From Ancylobacter amanitiformis (GTDB taxonomy: Bacteria; Pseudomonadota; Alphaproteobacteria; Rhizobiales; Xanthobacteraceae): 64,000 nucleotides of DNA. Below, piece by piece: positions 17,895 to 27,635 of this stretch. Where the stretch lies: positions 23,788 through 87,787 of the forward strand of contig NZ_JAUSVR010000015.1 in assembly GCF_030814815.1 (NCBI RefSeq). Direction: 5' to 3'. Numbering within the stretch: position 1 is the first letter of the stretch; every line of letters begins with the position of its first letter. The position numbers were made by a program, and so were the translations under genes. The notes beneath the pieces are model-generated. The model was not told the origin of the DNA, made no database searches, and saw only the letters and a program-made list of their open reading frames with translations.

Positions 17895-18779
17895 ATGACC
17901 GTTCTGCTCGATATTGATCAATTAAGAACATTCATAACGATTGCCGAAACGGGCAGTTTCACAAAAGCGTCCGAAGTGGTGCACAAGACCCAGTCGGCCG
18001 TGTCGATGCAGATGAAGCGGCTGGAGGAGCGCGTCGGCAAGCCGATCTTCGCGCGCGACGGGCGCGCCTCGCGCCTCACCGACGAGGGCGAGCGGCTGCT
18101 CGACTATGCCCGCCGCATCGTCAAGCTGAACATGGAGGCGATGGCGAGCCTGGCTTCCGCCGAACTGTCCGGCCGCGTGCGGCTCGGCGTGCCGGATGAT
18201 TACGCCGACCGTTATCTGCCGGAAATCATGGCGCGCTTTTCCGCCACCCATCCCAATGTCGAACTCACCGTGGTGTGTGACCCTTCCACGGATCTGATCG
18301 ACCGCATCGATACCGGCGATCTCGACCTCGCCATCGTCACCGATTGCGAGACGATGCACCGCGAGCCGGAAATCATCCGCCGCGAGCAACTGCTCTGGGT
18401 CGGCTCGATGCGCCATTCGCTGCATCTGGAAGACGTCGTGCCGCTGGCGCTCGGCCGGCAGAGCTGCAACTGGCGGCAGGAGGCGATCGCCATGCTGCAG
18501 GCGCTCGGCCGTCCGTTCCGCATCCTCTACACCTCATCCAACAGCACGGCGGTCTCGGCGGCGGTGCTGGCGGGCCTCGCCATCTCGGTGCTGCCCGAAT
18601 CGGGGCTGCGCCCCGGCATGCGGGTTCTGGGCTCCTCCGAAGGTTTCCCCACGCTGCCGCCCTGCCGCATCGGCCTGTTGCGCAACCGGCACGAGGCTTC
18701 CCTGCTCGCCGACGCGCTCGCCACCCATATCGTGCAGGGCCTGGACAATATTTCCGAGACCTCGATGGCGGCGGAGTGA
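17895..18779 (+). CDS. LysR-family transcriptional regulator
   Basis: This 294-residue regulator has the LysR winged helix at its N-terminus (LRTFITIAETGSFTKASEVV, then QSAVSMQMKRLEERVG) and a C-terminal co-inducer domain from about residue 90. It is transcribed away from the DUF1127 gene, the usual layout for a LysR gene and its target. The effector is unknown. Confidence 0.92.
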   Translation: MTVLLDIDQLRTFITIAETGSFTKASEVVHKTQSAVSMQMKRLEERVGKPIFARDGRASRLTDEGERLLDYARRIVKLNMEAMASLASAELSGRVRLGVPDDYADRYLPEIMARFSATHPNVELTVVCDPSTDLIDRIDTGDLDLAIVTDCETMHREPEIIRREQLLWVGSMRHSLHLEDVVPLALGRQSCNWRQEAIAMLQALGRPFRILYTSSNSTAVSAAVLAGLAISVLPESGLRPGMRVLGSSEGFPTLPPCRIGLLRNRHEASLLADALATHIVQGLDNISETSMAAE

Positions 18780-18933
18780 GAGCGACCTCTCCATCACAGT
18801 GGAGTAGGATGGAACGCTAGATGGATTGATTGCGCCGGCCGGACAGGTTGGCGCTGAGGCTCGGCCTCGCGTCCGCCTGGGGCATCATTGGCAAAGCGGC
18901 GGGCGCGGCGCACGCTCGCCGATGGAGAGACGC

Positions 18934-19353
18934 ATGGGCGATCCCGTTCCCGGGGACCTCGTCCCCTTCATCCGCTATGCCGACCCGCGCAGGGCCATCG
19001 CATGGCTGCAGCGGGCCTTCGGCTTCGCGGCGCAGATGGTGATCGACGATGGCGCGGGCGGGGTCGCCCATGCCGAACTGGTCCTCGGCAGCAGCGCCAT
19101 CATGATCGGCGGCTGCAAGGATGACATCCTGCGCATGCGTACCCCCGCCGCAGCGGGAGGGGTCACGCAAGGCGTCTATATCGTGGTGGCCGACGCTGAT
19201 TTCCTCTGGCGCAAGGCGCTGGATGCCGATGCCGAGGTGGTTATGGAACTCTATGAAACGCCCTATGGCTCGCGCGAATTCGCCGTACGCGATCCCGAAG
19301 GGCATTTGTGGAGCATCGGTACCTATCGTGCCGGCAGCTATGTCGGCGGCTGA
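18934..19353 (+). CDS. VOC-superfamily (glyoxalase/bleomycin-resistance-like) protein
   Basis: This 139-residue single-domain protein has the paired beta-alpha-beta-beta-beta units of the vicinal-oxygen-chelate fold (VPFIRYADPRRAIAWLQRAF at the start, FAVRDPEGHLWSIGTY at the end). GGAGA at 18924-18928 supports ATG 18934 over the earlier ATG 18922. Members bind metals or sequester small molecules; no substrate can be named. It converges on gshA and abuts it. Confidence 0.8.
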   Translation: MGDPVPGDLVPFIRYADPRRAIAWLQRAFGFAAQMVIDDGAGGVAHAELVLGSSAIMIGGCKDDILRMRTPAAAGGVTQGVYIVVADADFLWRKALDADAEVVMELYETPYGSREFAVRDPEGHLWSIGTYRAGSYVGG

Positions 19354-20724
19354 TCAATAGGCGTCTTCGTCGAATACCGGCTCCACCGAGCCGGCCCACG
19401 CGCCGTGATAGCGCGCCAGCAGCACCTCTGCCGGGGTCTGGCCGGTGGCGAGACTCTCTTCCACCGGCGTGAGGAAGCGCGTCTCGTCGCGGCCCTGGCT
19501 GTCGCGCTGGTCGCGGCGCGCGAGGCCGGCGCGGGCGATGGCGACGACCTCGCGGGCCAGGTCGAGCATCGAGCGGCCGGCGATTTCGGCCTTGAAGCCG
19601 AGGCGGGGCACGTCGTCGCGCAATTTCTGGCGCTCGTCAGTGGTCCAGCCCTTGGCCAGATCCCACGCGGCATCGAGGCTGGTGGCGTCGTAATAGAGCC
19701 CGGTCCACAGCGCGGGCAGGGCGCACAGGTTGCCCCAGGGCCCGCCATCGGCGCCGCGCATTTCGAGATAACGCTTCAGCCGCACCTCGGGGAAGATGGT
19801 GGAGAGGTGGTTGGCCCAGTCGGATACGGTCGCACCCTCGCCGGGAAGGGCGGGATGCCGGCCCGCCAGCAGATCGCGGAAGGACGAGCCGGCGACATCG
19901 ATATAACGGTCGCCGCGCTTGATGAAATACATCGGCACGTCGAGCGCGTAGTCGACATAGCGCTCGAAACCCATGCCCTCCTCGAAGGCGAAGGGCAGCA
20001 TGCCGGCGCGGTTATTGTCGGTGTCGCGCCAGATTTCCGAGCGGTAGGAGAGGAAGCCGTTCGGCCGCCCTTCCGTGAAGGGCGAGTTGGCGAACAGCGC
20101 GGTGGCCACCGGCTGCAGGGCGAGGCCGACGCGCAGCTTCTTCACCATGTCGGGCTCGGAGGCGAAGTCGAGATTCACCTGCACGGTGCAGGTCCGGTAC
20201 ATCATGTCGAGGCCGCGCGTGCCGACCTTCGGCATGTAGTCGGTCATGATCTTGTAGCGGCCCTTGGGCATGACAGGCGTCTCGCCCAGCGTCCATTTCG
20301 GGCTCATGCCGAGCCCGAGAAAACCGAAGCCGAGCGGGGTGGCGACATCGCGCACCTGTGTGAGGTGGGAATTCACCTCGGCGCAGGTCTCGTGAATGGT
20401 CATGAGCGGCGCGCCGGAAAGCTCGAACTGGCCGCCCGGCTCCAGCGAGATCGCGCCGCCGCCGATATTGTCGGCGAGGCCGATAAGGGTGGAGCCCTCC
20501 AGTATGGGCTCCCAGCCATTCAGCGCCTGCATGCCGTCCAGCAGCGCGCGGATACCGTTCGCGCCCTCATAGGGAACGGGACGATGCCCTTCCAGCGTGA
20601 AGGGAAACTTCTCGTGCTCCGTGCCGATTCGAAATTTCGAGGGCGCCTTGCAGCCGGCTTCGAACCAGGCGACGAGTTCGTCGCGGCTCTGGATGTGCTG
20701 CGTGTCGATCTGGTCTCGCGCCAT
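19354..20724 (-). CDS. gshA: Glutamate-cysteine ligase
   Basis: This protein of about 456 residues is of the GCS2/plant-like class used by alphaproteobacteria. It catalyses the first step of glutathione synthesis, ATP-dependent joining of glutamate and cysteine. Recognisable segments are FRIGTEHEKFPF near the N-terminus, ISLEPGGQFELSG and MYRTCTVQVNLDF. The start MARDQIDTQHIQ at 20724 fits the family. It lies in the rsmE-gshA neighbourhood common in the order. A different GCS2-family gene is directly upstream. Confidence 0.92.
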   Translation of the reverse strand: MARDQIDTQHIQSRDELVAWFEAGCKAPSKFRIGTEHEKFPFTLEGHRPVPYEGANGIRALLDGMQALNGWEPILEGSTLIGLADNIGGGAISLEPGGQFELSGAPLMTIHETCAEVNSHLTQVRDVATPLGFGFLGLGMSPKWTLGETPVMPKGRYKIMTDYMPKVGTRGLDMMYRTCTVQVNLDFASEPDMVKKLRVGLALQPVATALFANSPFTEGRPNGFLSYRSEIWRDTDNNRAGMLPFAFEEGMGFERYVDYALDVPMYFIKRGDRYIDVAGSSFRDLLAGRHPALPGEGATVSDWANHLSTIFPEVRLKRYLEMRGADGGPWGNLCALPALWTGLYYDATSLDAAWDLAKGWTTDERQKLRDDVPRLGFKAEIAGRSMLDLAREVVAIARAGLARRDQRDSQGRDETRFLTPVEESLATGQTPAEVLLARYHGAWAGSVEPVFDEDAY

Positions 20725-20960
20725 GGAAGACTCCGGCGGGCTGCTGGGGCGCGCGACCATACACAGGCGGCGCGGCGACGCAAATCGCCGAAAAACACCT
20801 ATTCGTGCATTCCCTTGCGGAATATAGCGGTCCCGGACGCGGGCGGGGTCGACACGTCAGGGGCGCCAGCCGCGTCTGCCAGCCGCGCACGCTCCCCCAG
20901 CGACGCTCAGCGATTCGACCGGCAGTACGGAGCCGCGCGTCTCACGGCGCCCCGCTCGCC

Positions 20961-22082
20961 TCACTGCGCCGAGGTGTGGGCGAGCCAGTTGGTGACGGCG
21001 CGCAGCGCCTCGCCGCGATTGCCGGTGCGGTGCTCCGCCTCCTGATAGATGGCGATCTGCACATCGGCGCTGGTGCCGCCGCCCAGGATGGTGCGCACAT
21101 GCTCCAGCTCCTGCCGGCTGCCCAGCGCCTGCGCATCCTCCGCCACGCGGTCGATCAGCGTCTCCACGGCCTGAGCCACGGGAATGGCCTGCTTGGCGTC
21201 GCGGTCGACGAAGCTGCCATGGATGCCGTAGCGCTGGGCGCGCCACTTGTTTTCCACCGCGATGGCCCGGTCGACGGCGTCGATGCCCGCATTCAGCTTG
21301 GGATTGCGCACGAGGTGGCGCACCACGGCGCGATACAGCGCGGCGATGGCGACCGAATCCTCCACGCGGGTGCAACTGTCGGGCGCGCGCAGCTCCAGCG
21401 TCGGGTGCTTCTGCGAGGGGCGGATGGTCCACCAGACATAGCTCGAATCGCGAATCGCCCGCGCCGCGACCAGCGCGTCGATATAGTCCTGGTAGTCCCT
21501 GGCGCTCTCGAACAGCTCGGGCAGGCCGGTGCGCGGCAACTCGTCATAGGCGGCCAGCCGGTAGCCCATCAGCCCGGTGCGCTTGGATTCCCAGAAGGGC
21601 GAGGACGTCGACAGCGCCACGAAGACCGGCAGGAAGGGAATGATGCGGCGCATCACGTCGATGCGCGTGTCGGGATCGGGCAGTTCGACATGGACGTGCA
21701 GGCCGCACAGCAGGTTGCGCTCGCCCAGCATCTGCAGGTCGTGCATCAGCCCGTCATAGCGCCGCGTCGGCGTCTTCTTGCCACACTGCCAGCTGGCCGT
21801 GGGGTGCGTGCCGGCGGCGAGGAAGGCAAGGTCGAAATCGGCAGCGACGCCGCCCAGGATGCGGCGCAGCCCCTGCAACTCGCCCCGTGCCTCGGCGGCG
21901 CTGTCATGGGGGCGGGTCATCACCTCGATCTGCGATTGCAGCATCTCGCCGGAGACCCGTTCGCCGAGCGCCTCGCGCGCCTTCTCCATGAAAGCGGTGG
22001 GCATGTGCCGGAGCGTGCCCTTGGTCTCGCCGTCGACGATGAAATATTCCTCCTCGATGCCGATGCGGTATTCTTCAATCAT
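20961..22082 (-). CDS. Carboxylate-amine ligase, YbdK-like (GCS2 family)
   Basis: This 373-residue ATP-grasp-related ligase resembles YbdK, a weak glutamate-cysteine ligase of unclear physiological substrate. It has the N-terminal [11 protein letters not shown] motif, [10 protein letters not shown] and [20 protein letters not shown]. It lies on the same strand as gshA, 236 bp upstream of it. It may make gamma-glutamyl or other amide products; its role is unproven. Confidence 0.85.
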   Translation of the reverse strand: MIEEYRIGIEEEYFIVDGETKGTLRHMPTAFMEKAREALGERVSGEMLQSQIEVMTRPHDSAAEARGELQGLRRILGGVAADFDLAFLAAGTHPTASWQCGKKTPTRRYDGLMHDLQMLGERNLLCGLHVHVELPDPDTRIDVMRRIIPFLPVFVALSTSSPFWESKRTGLMGYRLAAYDELPRTGLPELFESARDYQDYIDALVAARAIRDSSYVWWTIRPSQKHPTLELRAPDSCTRVEDSVAIAALYRAVVRHLVRNPKLNAGIDAVDRAIAVENKWRAQRYGIHGSFVDRDAKQAIPVAQAVETLIDRVAEDAQALGSRQELEHVRTILGGGTSADVQIAIYQEAEHRTGNRGEALRAVTNWLAHTSAQ

Positions 22083-22355
22083 GGCGTCTTTCTCCGAAGG
22101 AATCGAAACAGAGGCGGGTGCGTGCAGCTTAGCCGACGCAGAATCGGCCTGTCCGAGCCGGCTGGAGTGATGATGGCGGAGTGAGACCGGAGTATGACCC
22201 GCTCATCATTCGAAAATTGACGCATTGTTGTTGCGTTTGCTGTCATCGACTGACGACGTTACCTGATCACCAAGCGTCACGAGGCCCACCCAGCCCGCCG
22301 GGGCGAAGGGGGAGCGCCGATCAACGCGGCAGCCGGCGCAGGGTTCCCGAGAGGC

Positions 22356-23135
22356 TCAGTCCGCCGGCGACGCGGCGCCCTGACGGGCGGCCTCGACCAG
22401 GGCGAGCGCGGCGACGGCGGCGGTGTCGGCGCGCAGGATACGCGGGCCGAGAGACAGCACGATCGTGCCCGCGCGGCCCTGCAACTGGCGGCGCTCGCCT
22501 TCCGCGAACCCGCCTTCCGGGCCGATCAGCACGGCGAGCGGGCCGGGCAGCGCCGCGCGCAGGGGGGCGAGCGGATCGGCCAGCGGGGCGGCCTCGTCGC
22601 AGAAGACCAGGGCGCGCGCGGCTTCCAGTCCGGCGAGCCAGCGGGTGAAGGGCAGGGGCTCCAGCACATCGGGAATCGACAGGATGCCGCACTGCTCGGC
22701 CGCCTCGATCACATTTGCGCGCATGCGCTCGGTATTCACCCGCGAGGCCTGGGTATGCTGCGTCATCACCGGCTGCAGCCGGCCGGCGCCCATCTCCACC
22801 GCCTTCTGCACCATGTAGTCGAGGCGCGCATGCTTGAGCGGGGCGAAGACATAATCGAGATCGGGCCGGGGTGCCTGCACGCGCAGGCGCGCCTCGCAGC
22901 GCAGCAGCACCTCGCGCCGCCCGCCCGCCTCGCGCCGGGCGCGCCATTCGCCCGCGCGCCCGTTGAACAGATGCAGATGACCGCCGACCTCGAGGCGAAT
23001 CACATCGGAGACGTAATGCGCGCGATCGCGGTCGAGCGGCACAAGCGCGCCTTCGCCGAGATCATCCTCGACGAACAGGCGCTGGGCGCGAAAATCATAG
23101 GGGTGGTCGGTCGAATCTTCGTGAGGTCGGGCCAT
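22356..23135 (-). CDS. rsmE: 16S rRNA (uracil1498-N3)-methyltransferase
   Basis: This protein of about 259 residues has an N-terminal PUA-like part (RAQRLFVEDD) and a C-terminal SPOUT knot domain with LIGPEGGFAEGE and LSLGPRILRADTAAVAAL, the signature of RsmE. It methylates U1498 of 16S rRNA using S-adenosylmethionine. The start MARPHEDSTDHP at 23135 is preferred; ATG 23147 is possible. Confidence 0.93.
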   Translation of the reverse strand: MARPHEDSTDHPYDFRAQRLFVEDDLGEGALVPLDRDRAHYVSDVIRLEVGGHLHLFNGRAGEWRARREAGGRREVLLRCEARLRVQAPRPDLDYVFAPLKHARLDYMVQKAVEMGAGRLQPVMTQHTQASRVNTERMRANVIEAAEQCGILSIPDVLEPLPFTRWLAGLEAARALVFCDEAAPLADPLAPLRAALPGPLAVLIGPEGGFAEGERRQLQGRAGTIVLSLGPRILRADTAAVAALALVEAARQGAASPAD

Positions 23136-23252
23136 GATGGCGAACATTCTGGCGCAAATTAACCGGTCAACGCCAGCCGCCGTGATATTGCCCCATCTGT
23201 GGGGCCTTTGTATCACGCTTGGTAAACGACGCTGCACGGGCGGGTAAGCTGC

Positions 23253-24026
23253 ATGAGACGGTCGATTTCCGATGAGCGCGCCGCGCTCTCGCTGCCTGGA
23301 ATGCCTGCTGTTGCGGGAGCGCGCACCCGCGCGGGTGCGTTCGCGCTGGCCTTCGGTGTTCTGCTGGTCGGCGGGCTTCTCGCCTCTCCGGCCGGCGCGC
23401 AGTGGATCGGCACGCCCGGCGGCACCGGCGAGGCGGCCGCGACCGCCCCCCCGGAACTGCCCGCTCCGACCAGCGTCGCCGTGCCCGCGGCCCCCCCGGC
23501 CGTCGCGCCGGCCGCGCCGTCCATGTCGGGCGCGGTGCCGGACGGTTTTGCCGGTGGCTTCGCGCCCGCGCCGGGCGGCATGGCGCCGACTCCGCAGACC
23601 GGTCCGAACGCGGCCGATGTCGCCGATTGCCAGAGCAATGTGACCAAGCTGCGCGACGATCTGGAATCGCGCAACGAGACGCTGCGCAAGGCGGCGGACA
23701 AGAAGGTTCCTCCCTCGGAACTGTGCCCGCTATTCCGCAACTTCGTTTCGGCCCAGCAGAAATTCTACAATTATCTCAACACGAACAAGACCAAGTGCGG
23801 CGTGCCGGGCGAGGTGCTGACCGGCCTGAAGAAGAATTCCGGCCAGGTCGCCGGCATTCGCGACAAGGTCTGCAAGGCCGCGCAGCTGGAGAAGAGCGGC
23901 GGCGGTGGCGGTCCTCCGCCGCAGGGTGCGCTGTCTTCGGGACTTGGCCTGTCGAGCGGCCTGCCGCCGACCGGCACGGCCAAGGGCGGCGTGTTCGACA
24001 CGCTTGCCGGCGACGCGCTGCGCTGA
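23253..24026 (+). CDS. Conserved secreted protein with proline-rich linker
   Basis: This 257-residue protein has a hydrophobic signal segment (FALAFGVLLVGGLLA) followed by SPAGAQW, a good signal-peptidase site near residue 49. A long Pro/Ala-rich linker follows, then a compact domain (about residues 125-215) with four cysteines (DVADCQSN, SELCPLF, KTKCGVPG, DKVCKAAQ) likely to form two disulfides. It is probably periplasmic. I recognise it only as a conserved protein of this order and cannot name a function. It ends 10 bp before ubiA. Confidence 0.7.
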   Translation: MRRSISDERAALSLPGMPAVAGARTRAGAFALAFGVLLVGGLLASPAGAQWIGTPGGTGEAAATAPPELPAPTSVAVPAAPPAVAPAAPSMSGAVPDGFAGGFAPAPGGMAPTPQTGPNAADVADCQSNVTKLRDDLESRNETLRKAADKKVPPSELCPLFRNFVSAQQKFYNYLNTNKTKCGVPGEVLTGLKKNSGQVAGIRDKVCKAAQLEKSGGGGGPPPQGALSSGLGLSSGLPPTGTAKGGVFDTLAGDALR

Positions 24027-24036
24027 TCCGCCCGGC

Positions 24037-25011
24037 ATGACAGGCCCCGTTTCGCCCGGACCGGCCTCGGGGCCGCTTTCTGGCCTCGTGCCGGAGGATG
24101 CCACCAGCGACTGGGTCGGGCGCTGGGCCCCCGTTTTCCTGCGCCCCTATCTGCGGCTGGCGCGCGCCGATCGGCCGATCGGCAGCTGGCTGCTGCTGAT
24201 TCCGTGCTGGTGGTCCACCGCGCTGGCCCTGCGCATGGGCATGAGCGAGGACCCGGCCCTGCCGGGCTATGCGCTCGCGCTGCTGGCGTTGTTCGCTCTC
24301 GGCTCGGTCGCCATGCGCGGCGCCGGCTGCACCTGGAACGACATTCTCGACCGCGACATCGACGGCAAGGTGGAGCGCACGCGCGGGCGCCCGCTGCCCT
24401 CCGGGCAGGTGGGGCTCGCCGGGGCTTTCCTGTTTCTCGGTCTTCAGGCGCTGGTCGGCCTCGCCGTGCTGCTGTGCCTGCCGCCCTTCGCCATCGGGGT
24501 GGCGCTGTCCTCGCTCGGCGTGGTGGCGATCTACCCGCTGATGAAGCGGATCATCTGGATTCCCCAGCTGGTGCTGGGCCTTGCCTTCTCCTGGGGCGCG
24601 CTGATGGGATTTGCCGCGCTGCTGGAGCGCCTGCCCATGAGCGCCTTCCTGCTCTATGCCGGCTCCATCCTGTGGGTGGTGGGCTATGACACGATCTACG
24701 CGCATCAGGACCGCGAGGATGATGCGCTGGTGGGGGTGAAGTCTTCCGCCCGCTTGTTCGAGAGCAACACCCATCCCTGGCTGGCGGGGTTCTATGCCGG
24801 CGCGGTGGGGCTGTTCGCCCTCGCGCTATGGGCGGCAGGTGCCGGCCTGTTCGCCTGGGGCGGCCTCGCCCTGTTCGCGCTGCAACTGGGATGGCAGGTG
24901 CGCCGGCTGGATATTGACGACCGGGCGCTGTGCCTCCGGCTGTTCCGCTCCAACCGCGATGCCGGCCTCCTGCTGTTCGCGGGGATGATGCTCGACCTCG
25001 TGCCGCTGTGA
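24037..25011 (+). CDS. ubiA: 4-hydroxybenzoate polyprenyltransferase
   Basis: This integral-membrane enzyme of about 324 residues attaches the polyprenyl tail to 4-hydroxybenzoate in ubiquinone synthesis. Two Asp-rich Mg2+-diphosphate motifs are present: NDILDRDIDGKVERTRGRPL and DTIYAHQDREDD. About eight hydrophobic helices are visible. The start at 24037 is only 10 bp after the preceding stop, suggesting one transcript. Confidence 0.93.
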   Translation: MTGPVSPGPASGPLSGLVPEDATSDWVGRWAPVFLRPYLRLARADRPIGSWLLLIPCWWSTALALRMGMSEDPALPGYALALLALFALGSVAMRGAGCTWNDILDRDIDGKVERTRGRPLPSGQVGLAGAFLFLGLQALVGLAVLLCLPPFAIGVALSSLGVVAIYPLMKRIIWIPQLVLGLAFSWGALMGFAALLERLPMSAFLLYAGSILWVVGYDTIYAHQDREDDALVGVKSSARLFESNTHPWLAGFYAGAVGLFALALWAAGAGLFAWGGLALFALQLGWQVRRLDIDDRALCLRLFRSNRDAGLLLFAGMMLDLVPL

Positions 25012-25095
25012 CCGGCCGATCGCGGTTGCCGTCGCGGCCCGCGCGGTGGTAAGGAGCCGCTTTTCCAGTGCGCGCCTCCGGGAGAGCCTCCAGCC

Positions 25096-25728
25096 ATGAG
25101 TATCCGCCTGCATCGCGGCGACCTCGTCGATCTCTCCCGCTACAGTGCCGAGCGCACGCCCTTCGTCGCCATCGACACCGAGACGCTGGGGCTCAACCCG
25201 CATCGCGACCGGCTCTGCGTGGTGCAGCTCTCGCCGGGCGATGGCACGGCCGATGTGGTGCAGATCCCGGCCGGGGCCGGTCCCGGCAGTGCGCCCAATC
25301 TGGAAAAGCTGCTGACCGATCCGGCCATCGTGAAGCTGTTCCACTTTGCCCGCTTCGACATCGCGGTGCTCGGCAAGGCATTTGGCGTCACCGTCGGTCC
25401 GATCTGGTGCACCAAGATCGCCTCGCGCCTCGTGCGCACCTATACGGATCGCCACGGGCTCAAGGAACTGGTGCGGGAGCTGCTCGGCATCGACCTCTCC
25501 AAGCAGCAGCAGAGTTCGGATTGGGCCGCCGAGGACCTGAGCGATGCCCAGCTGATCTATGCCGCGTCGGACGTGCTGCATCTGCACGCGCTCCAGGTCC
25601 GGCTCGCGGCCATGCTGGAGCGCGAGAATCGCACCCGGCTGGCCCAGTCATGCTTCGATTTTCTGCCGACCCGCGCCGCGCTCGATCTCGCCGGCTGGCC
25701 GGAACAGGATATTTTCTCGCATTCGTGA
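25096..25728 (+). CDS. Ribonuclease D-like 3'-5' exonuclease
   Basis: This 210-residue protein consists of a DEDD-family exonuclease domain: AIDTETLGLNPHRDRLCVVQ (Exo I, Asp and Glu), HFARFDIAVL (Exo II) and a C-terminal YAASDVLHLHAL (Exo III with Tyr). It lacks the HRDC domains of full-length RNase D, so it is the short form common in alphaproteobacteria. It probably trims the 3' ends of tRNA or other stable RNAs. Confidence 0.88.
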   Translation: MSIRLHRGDLVDLSRYSAERTPFVAIDTETLGLNPHRDRLCVVQLSPGDGTADVVQIPAGAGPGSAPNLEKLLTDPAIVKLFHFARFDIAVLGKAFGVTVGPIWCTKIASRLVRTYTDRHGLKELVRELLGIDLSKQQQSSDWAAEDLSDAQLIYAASDVLHLHALQVRLAAMLERENRTRLAQSCFDFLPTRAALDLAGWPEQDIFSHS

Positions 25729-25929
25729 TGCGCGGCGATCCTGTTCCGGCCCGCGTGCGCGGTCCCGCCCGGACGGGGACCCACGGTCGCCGCAATCTTT
25801 CGCTTAAACGGGCCTGCAAGCGTCGCCCGGTCGCCAGCCGGATGGCGGCGTGCTTGCATGCGGCGTGTTAAGCCGCCATCTTGCAATTGGGCCGGAGGGA
25901 GCCGGGCTGCCGGGGATGTGTCGTCGCGC

Positions 25930-26697
25930 ATGAATCGCCACGTGGAACCTCCAGTCCGCGCGAAAGCGGCCGCGGAGCCTGACGCCATGCATGCGTCCGG
26001 GCTCACGCGTCGCGAGCGTGATGACTTCGCCCGCGCCCGGCGCCACAGCCGCCGCGTGCGCTTCTTGCGTCGCGCACTCCCGGCGGGCGTCCTGCTCGTG
26101 GCGGGCGGTGTGCTGGCGGTGCAATATCTCAACCCGTTCAGCCTGTCGGTCGACCTGCCGTTCGAGCTCGGGCGCGTCTCGTTCTCGGGCACCCAGGTGG
26201 TGATGGAGTCTCCCAAGCTGCAGGGATTCACCCAGGATAATCGCGGCTACAAGGTGACGGCGGAAACCGCCGCGCAGGACCTCACCCAGCCGAACAAGAT
26301 CGACCTGAAGAAGATCAACGCCAATCTGGAACTGACCGATCAGGGCTGGGCGCGGCTCATCGCCCAGACCGGCAGCTACGACACCAAGGTCGAGCAGATC
26401 ACGCTCGGCGACGGCGTGCATTTCTCCACCTCCTCCGGCTATGGCGGGGAATTGCAGGACGCCACCGTCGACATCAAGGGCGGGCGGCTGTCGACCGAGA
26501 ATCCGGTCGTGCTGACCTATCTCGACGGCAAGCTCACGGCCGACCGCATGGAGGTCTGGCAGAAGGACGCGCGCGCGCTGCTGACCGGCCGGGTGCAGCT
26601 CTATTTCAAGCTGCCGACGGACGGGAAGGCCGGCGACGCGGCATCGCCGGTGGGCGATCCGGCGCTGCGCCGCTCGATGGTCGACGGCTCGCCGTGA
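25930..26697 (+). CDS. lptC: LPS export ABC transporter periplasmic/bitopic protein LptC
   Basis: This protein of about 255 residues has a basic N-terminus, one membrane helix (AGVLLVAGGVLAVQYL) and a periplasmic LptC-like beta-jellyroll. It bridges the inner-membrane LptBFG complex and LptA in lipopolysaccharide transport. It is the first gene of the lptC-lptA-lptB-rpoN-hpf-ptsN block. The start MNRHVEPPV at 25930 is preferred. Confidence 0.88.
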   Translation: MNRHVEPPVRAKAAAEPDAMHASGLTRRERDDFARARRHSRRVRFLRRALPAGVLLVAGGVLAVQYLNPFSLSVDLPFELGRVSFSGTQVVMESPKLQGFTQDNRGYKVTAETAAQDLTQPNKIDLKKINANLELTDQGWARLIAQTGSYDTKVEQITLGDGVHFSTSSGYGGELQDATVDIKGGRLSTENPVVLTYLDGKLTADRMEVWQKDARALLTGRVQLYFKLPTDGKAGDAASPVGDPALRRSMVDGSP

Positions 26698-26773
26698 TGC
26701 AAAGCGGGTGCGCGCGACAAAGCTTGGACGCGAAGCATTGAATGCGCGCCCGCTCACGGCTAGACATGGTGTC

Positions 26774-27466
26774 ATGATCGCGCTCCCCCGCCTTGCCGCC
26801 GCCGCCATATTCCTGTCCGTCTGTGCCCCGCATGCCGGGTTTGCACAAACGCGCAGCGTGCCGAATGCGTTGCAGGGCTTTGCGTCCAACCGCGACCAGC
26901 CGATCCGCATCGATGCGGACAGCCTGGAAGTGCTCGACCAGGACAAGAAGGCCATCTTCTCCGGCAATGTCGTGGTGACGCAGGGCGACACCACCATGCG
27001 ATCGAAGGAACTGGTGGTTTTCTACGACGGCAAGACTGCGGTGGACGGCAAGACTGGTGAGGCCAAGGCGGGCGAGGCCAAGACGGCTGCCGCCGGCACG
27101 CCGGCGCCGGCCGCGGTCGGTGCCGGCAGCCCGATCAACTCCTCCGCCATACGGCGCCTCGAAATCAACGGCTCGGTGGTTGTCACCACCAAGGAGCAGA
27201 CGGCGACCGGCGACCAGGGCGTGTTCGAGACGGCGGCGAACACCATCACCCTCACCGGCAACCCGGTGGTGCTGACCCAGGGGCCGAACGTCATTCGCGG
27301 CAGGAAGCTGACCGTCGATCTCACCAGCGGCACGTCGCGCTTCGAGGGCGGCCGTATCGAAAGCCTGATCGTGCCCAACAGCATGAAGGGCGATCTACCC
27401 GGCACCAAGCCCGCCGCCGGCGCCCCGGCTGCTGCGCCCAAGCCGGCTGCGAAGCCGAATCCCTGA
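26774..27466 (+). CDS. lptA: LPS-binding periplasmic transport protein LptA
   Basis: This protein of about 230 residues has a signal peptide (AAAIFLSVCAPHAGFAQ) and an OstA/LptA domain (PIRIDADSLEVLDQDKKAIF, then GNVVVTQGDTTMRSKEL). An Ala/Gly-rich insertion separates two halves of the domain (about residues 92-120), and the C-terminus is an Ala/Pro/Lys-rich tail. It forms the periplasmic bridge for lipopolysaccharide. Confidence 0.88.
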   Translation: MIALPRLAAAAIFLSVCAPHAGFAQTRSVPNALQGFASNRDQPIRIDADSLEVLDQDKKAIFSGNVVVTQGDTTMRSKELVVFYDGKTAVDGKTGEAKAGEAKTAAAGTPAPAAVGAGSPINSSAIRRLEINGSVVVTTKEQTATGDQGVFETAANTITLTGNPVVLTQGPNVIRGRKLTVDLTSGTSRFEGGRIESLIVPNSMKGDLPGTKPAAGAPAAAPKPAAKPNP

Positions 27467-27537
27467 GCGCGCTGCCGGCGCTGCCGGCGGGGTGTCGTTG
27501 GGCGCGAGCCCTTTGAGATGTATCAGCATTCGTGCGG

Positions 27538-27561
27538 AGCGGGCCATTCGGCCCGCTTTTT
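27538..27561 (+). terminator. Strong intrinsic terminator between lptA and lptB
   Basis: AGCGGGC (27538-27544) pairs with GCCCGCT (27551-27557), extended by an inner C-G pair, and is followed by five T residues. It lies 72 bp past lptA, inside what is usually one operon, so lptB probably has its own promoter or depends on read-through. Confidence 0.8.
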
Positions 27562-27635
27562 GCATATGCGGGTTTGCCAGAGCGCGCCGGAGCGTTTACA
27601 CCTTTGTCGTGGTGTCTCCACCACGGAGGGTGCGC

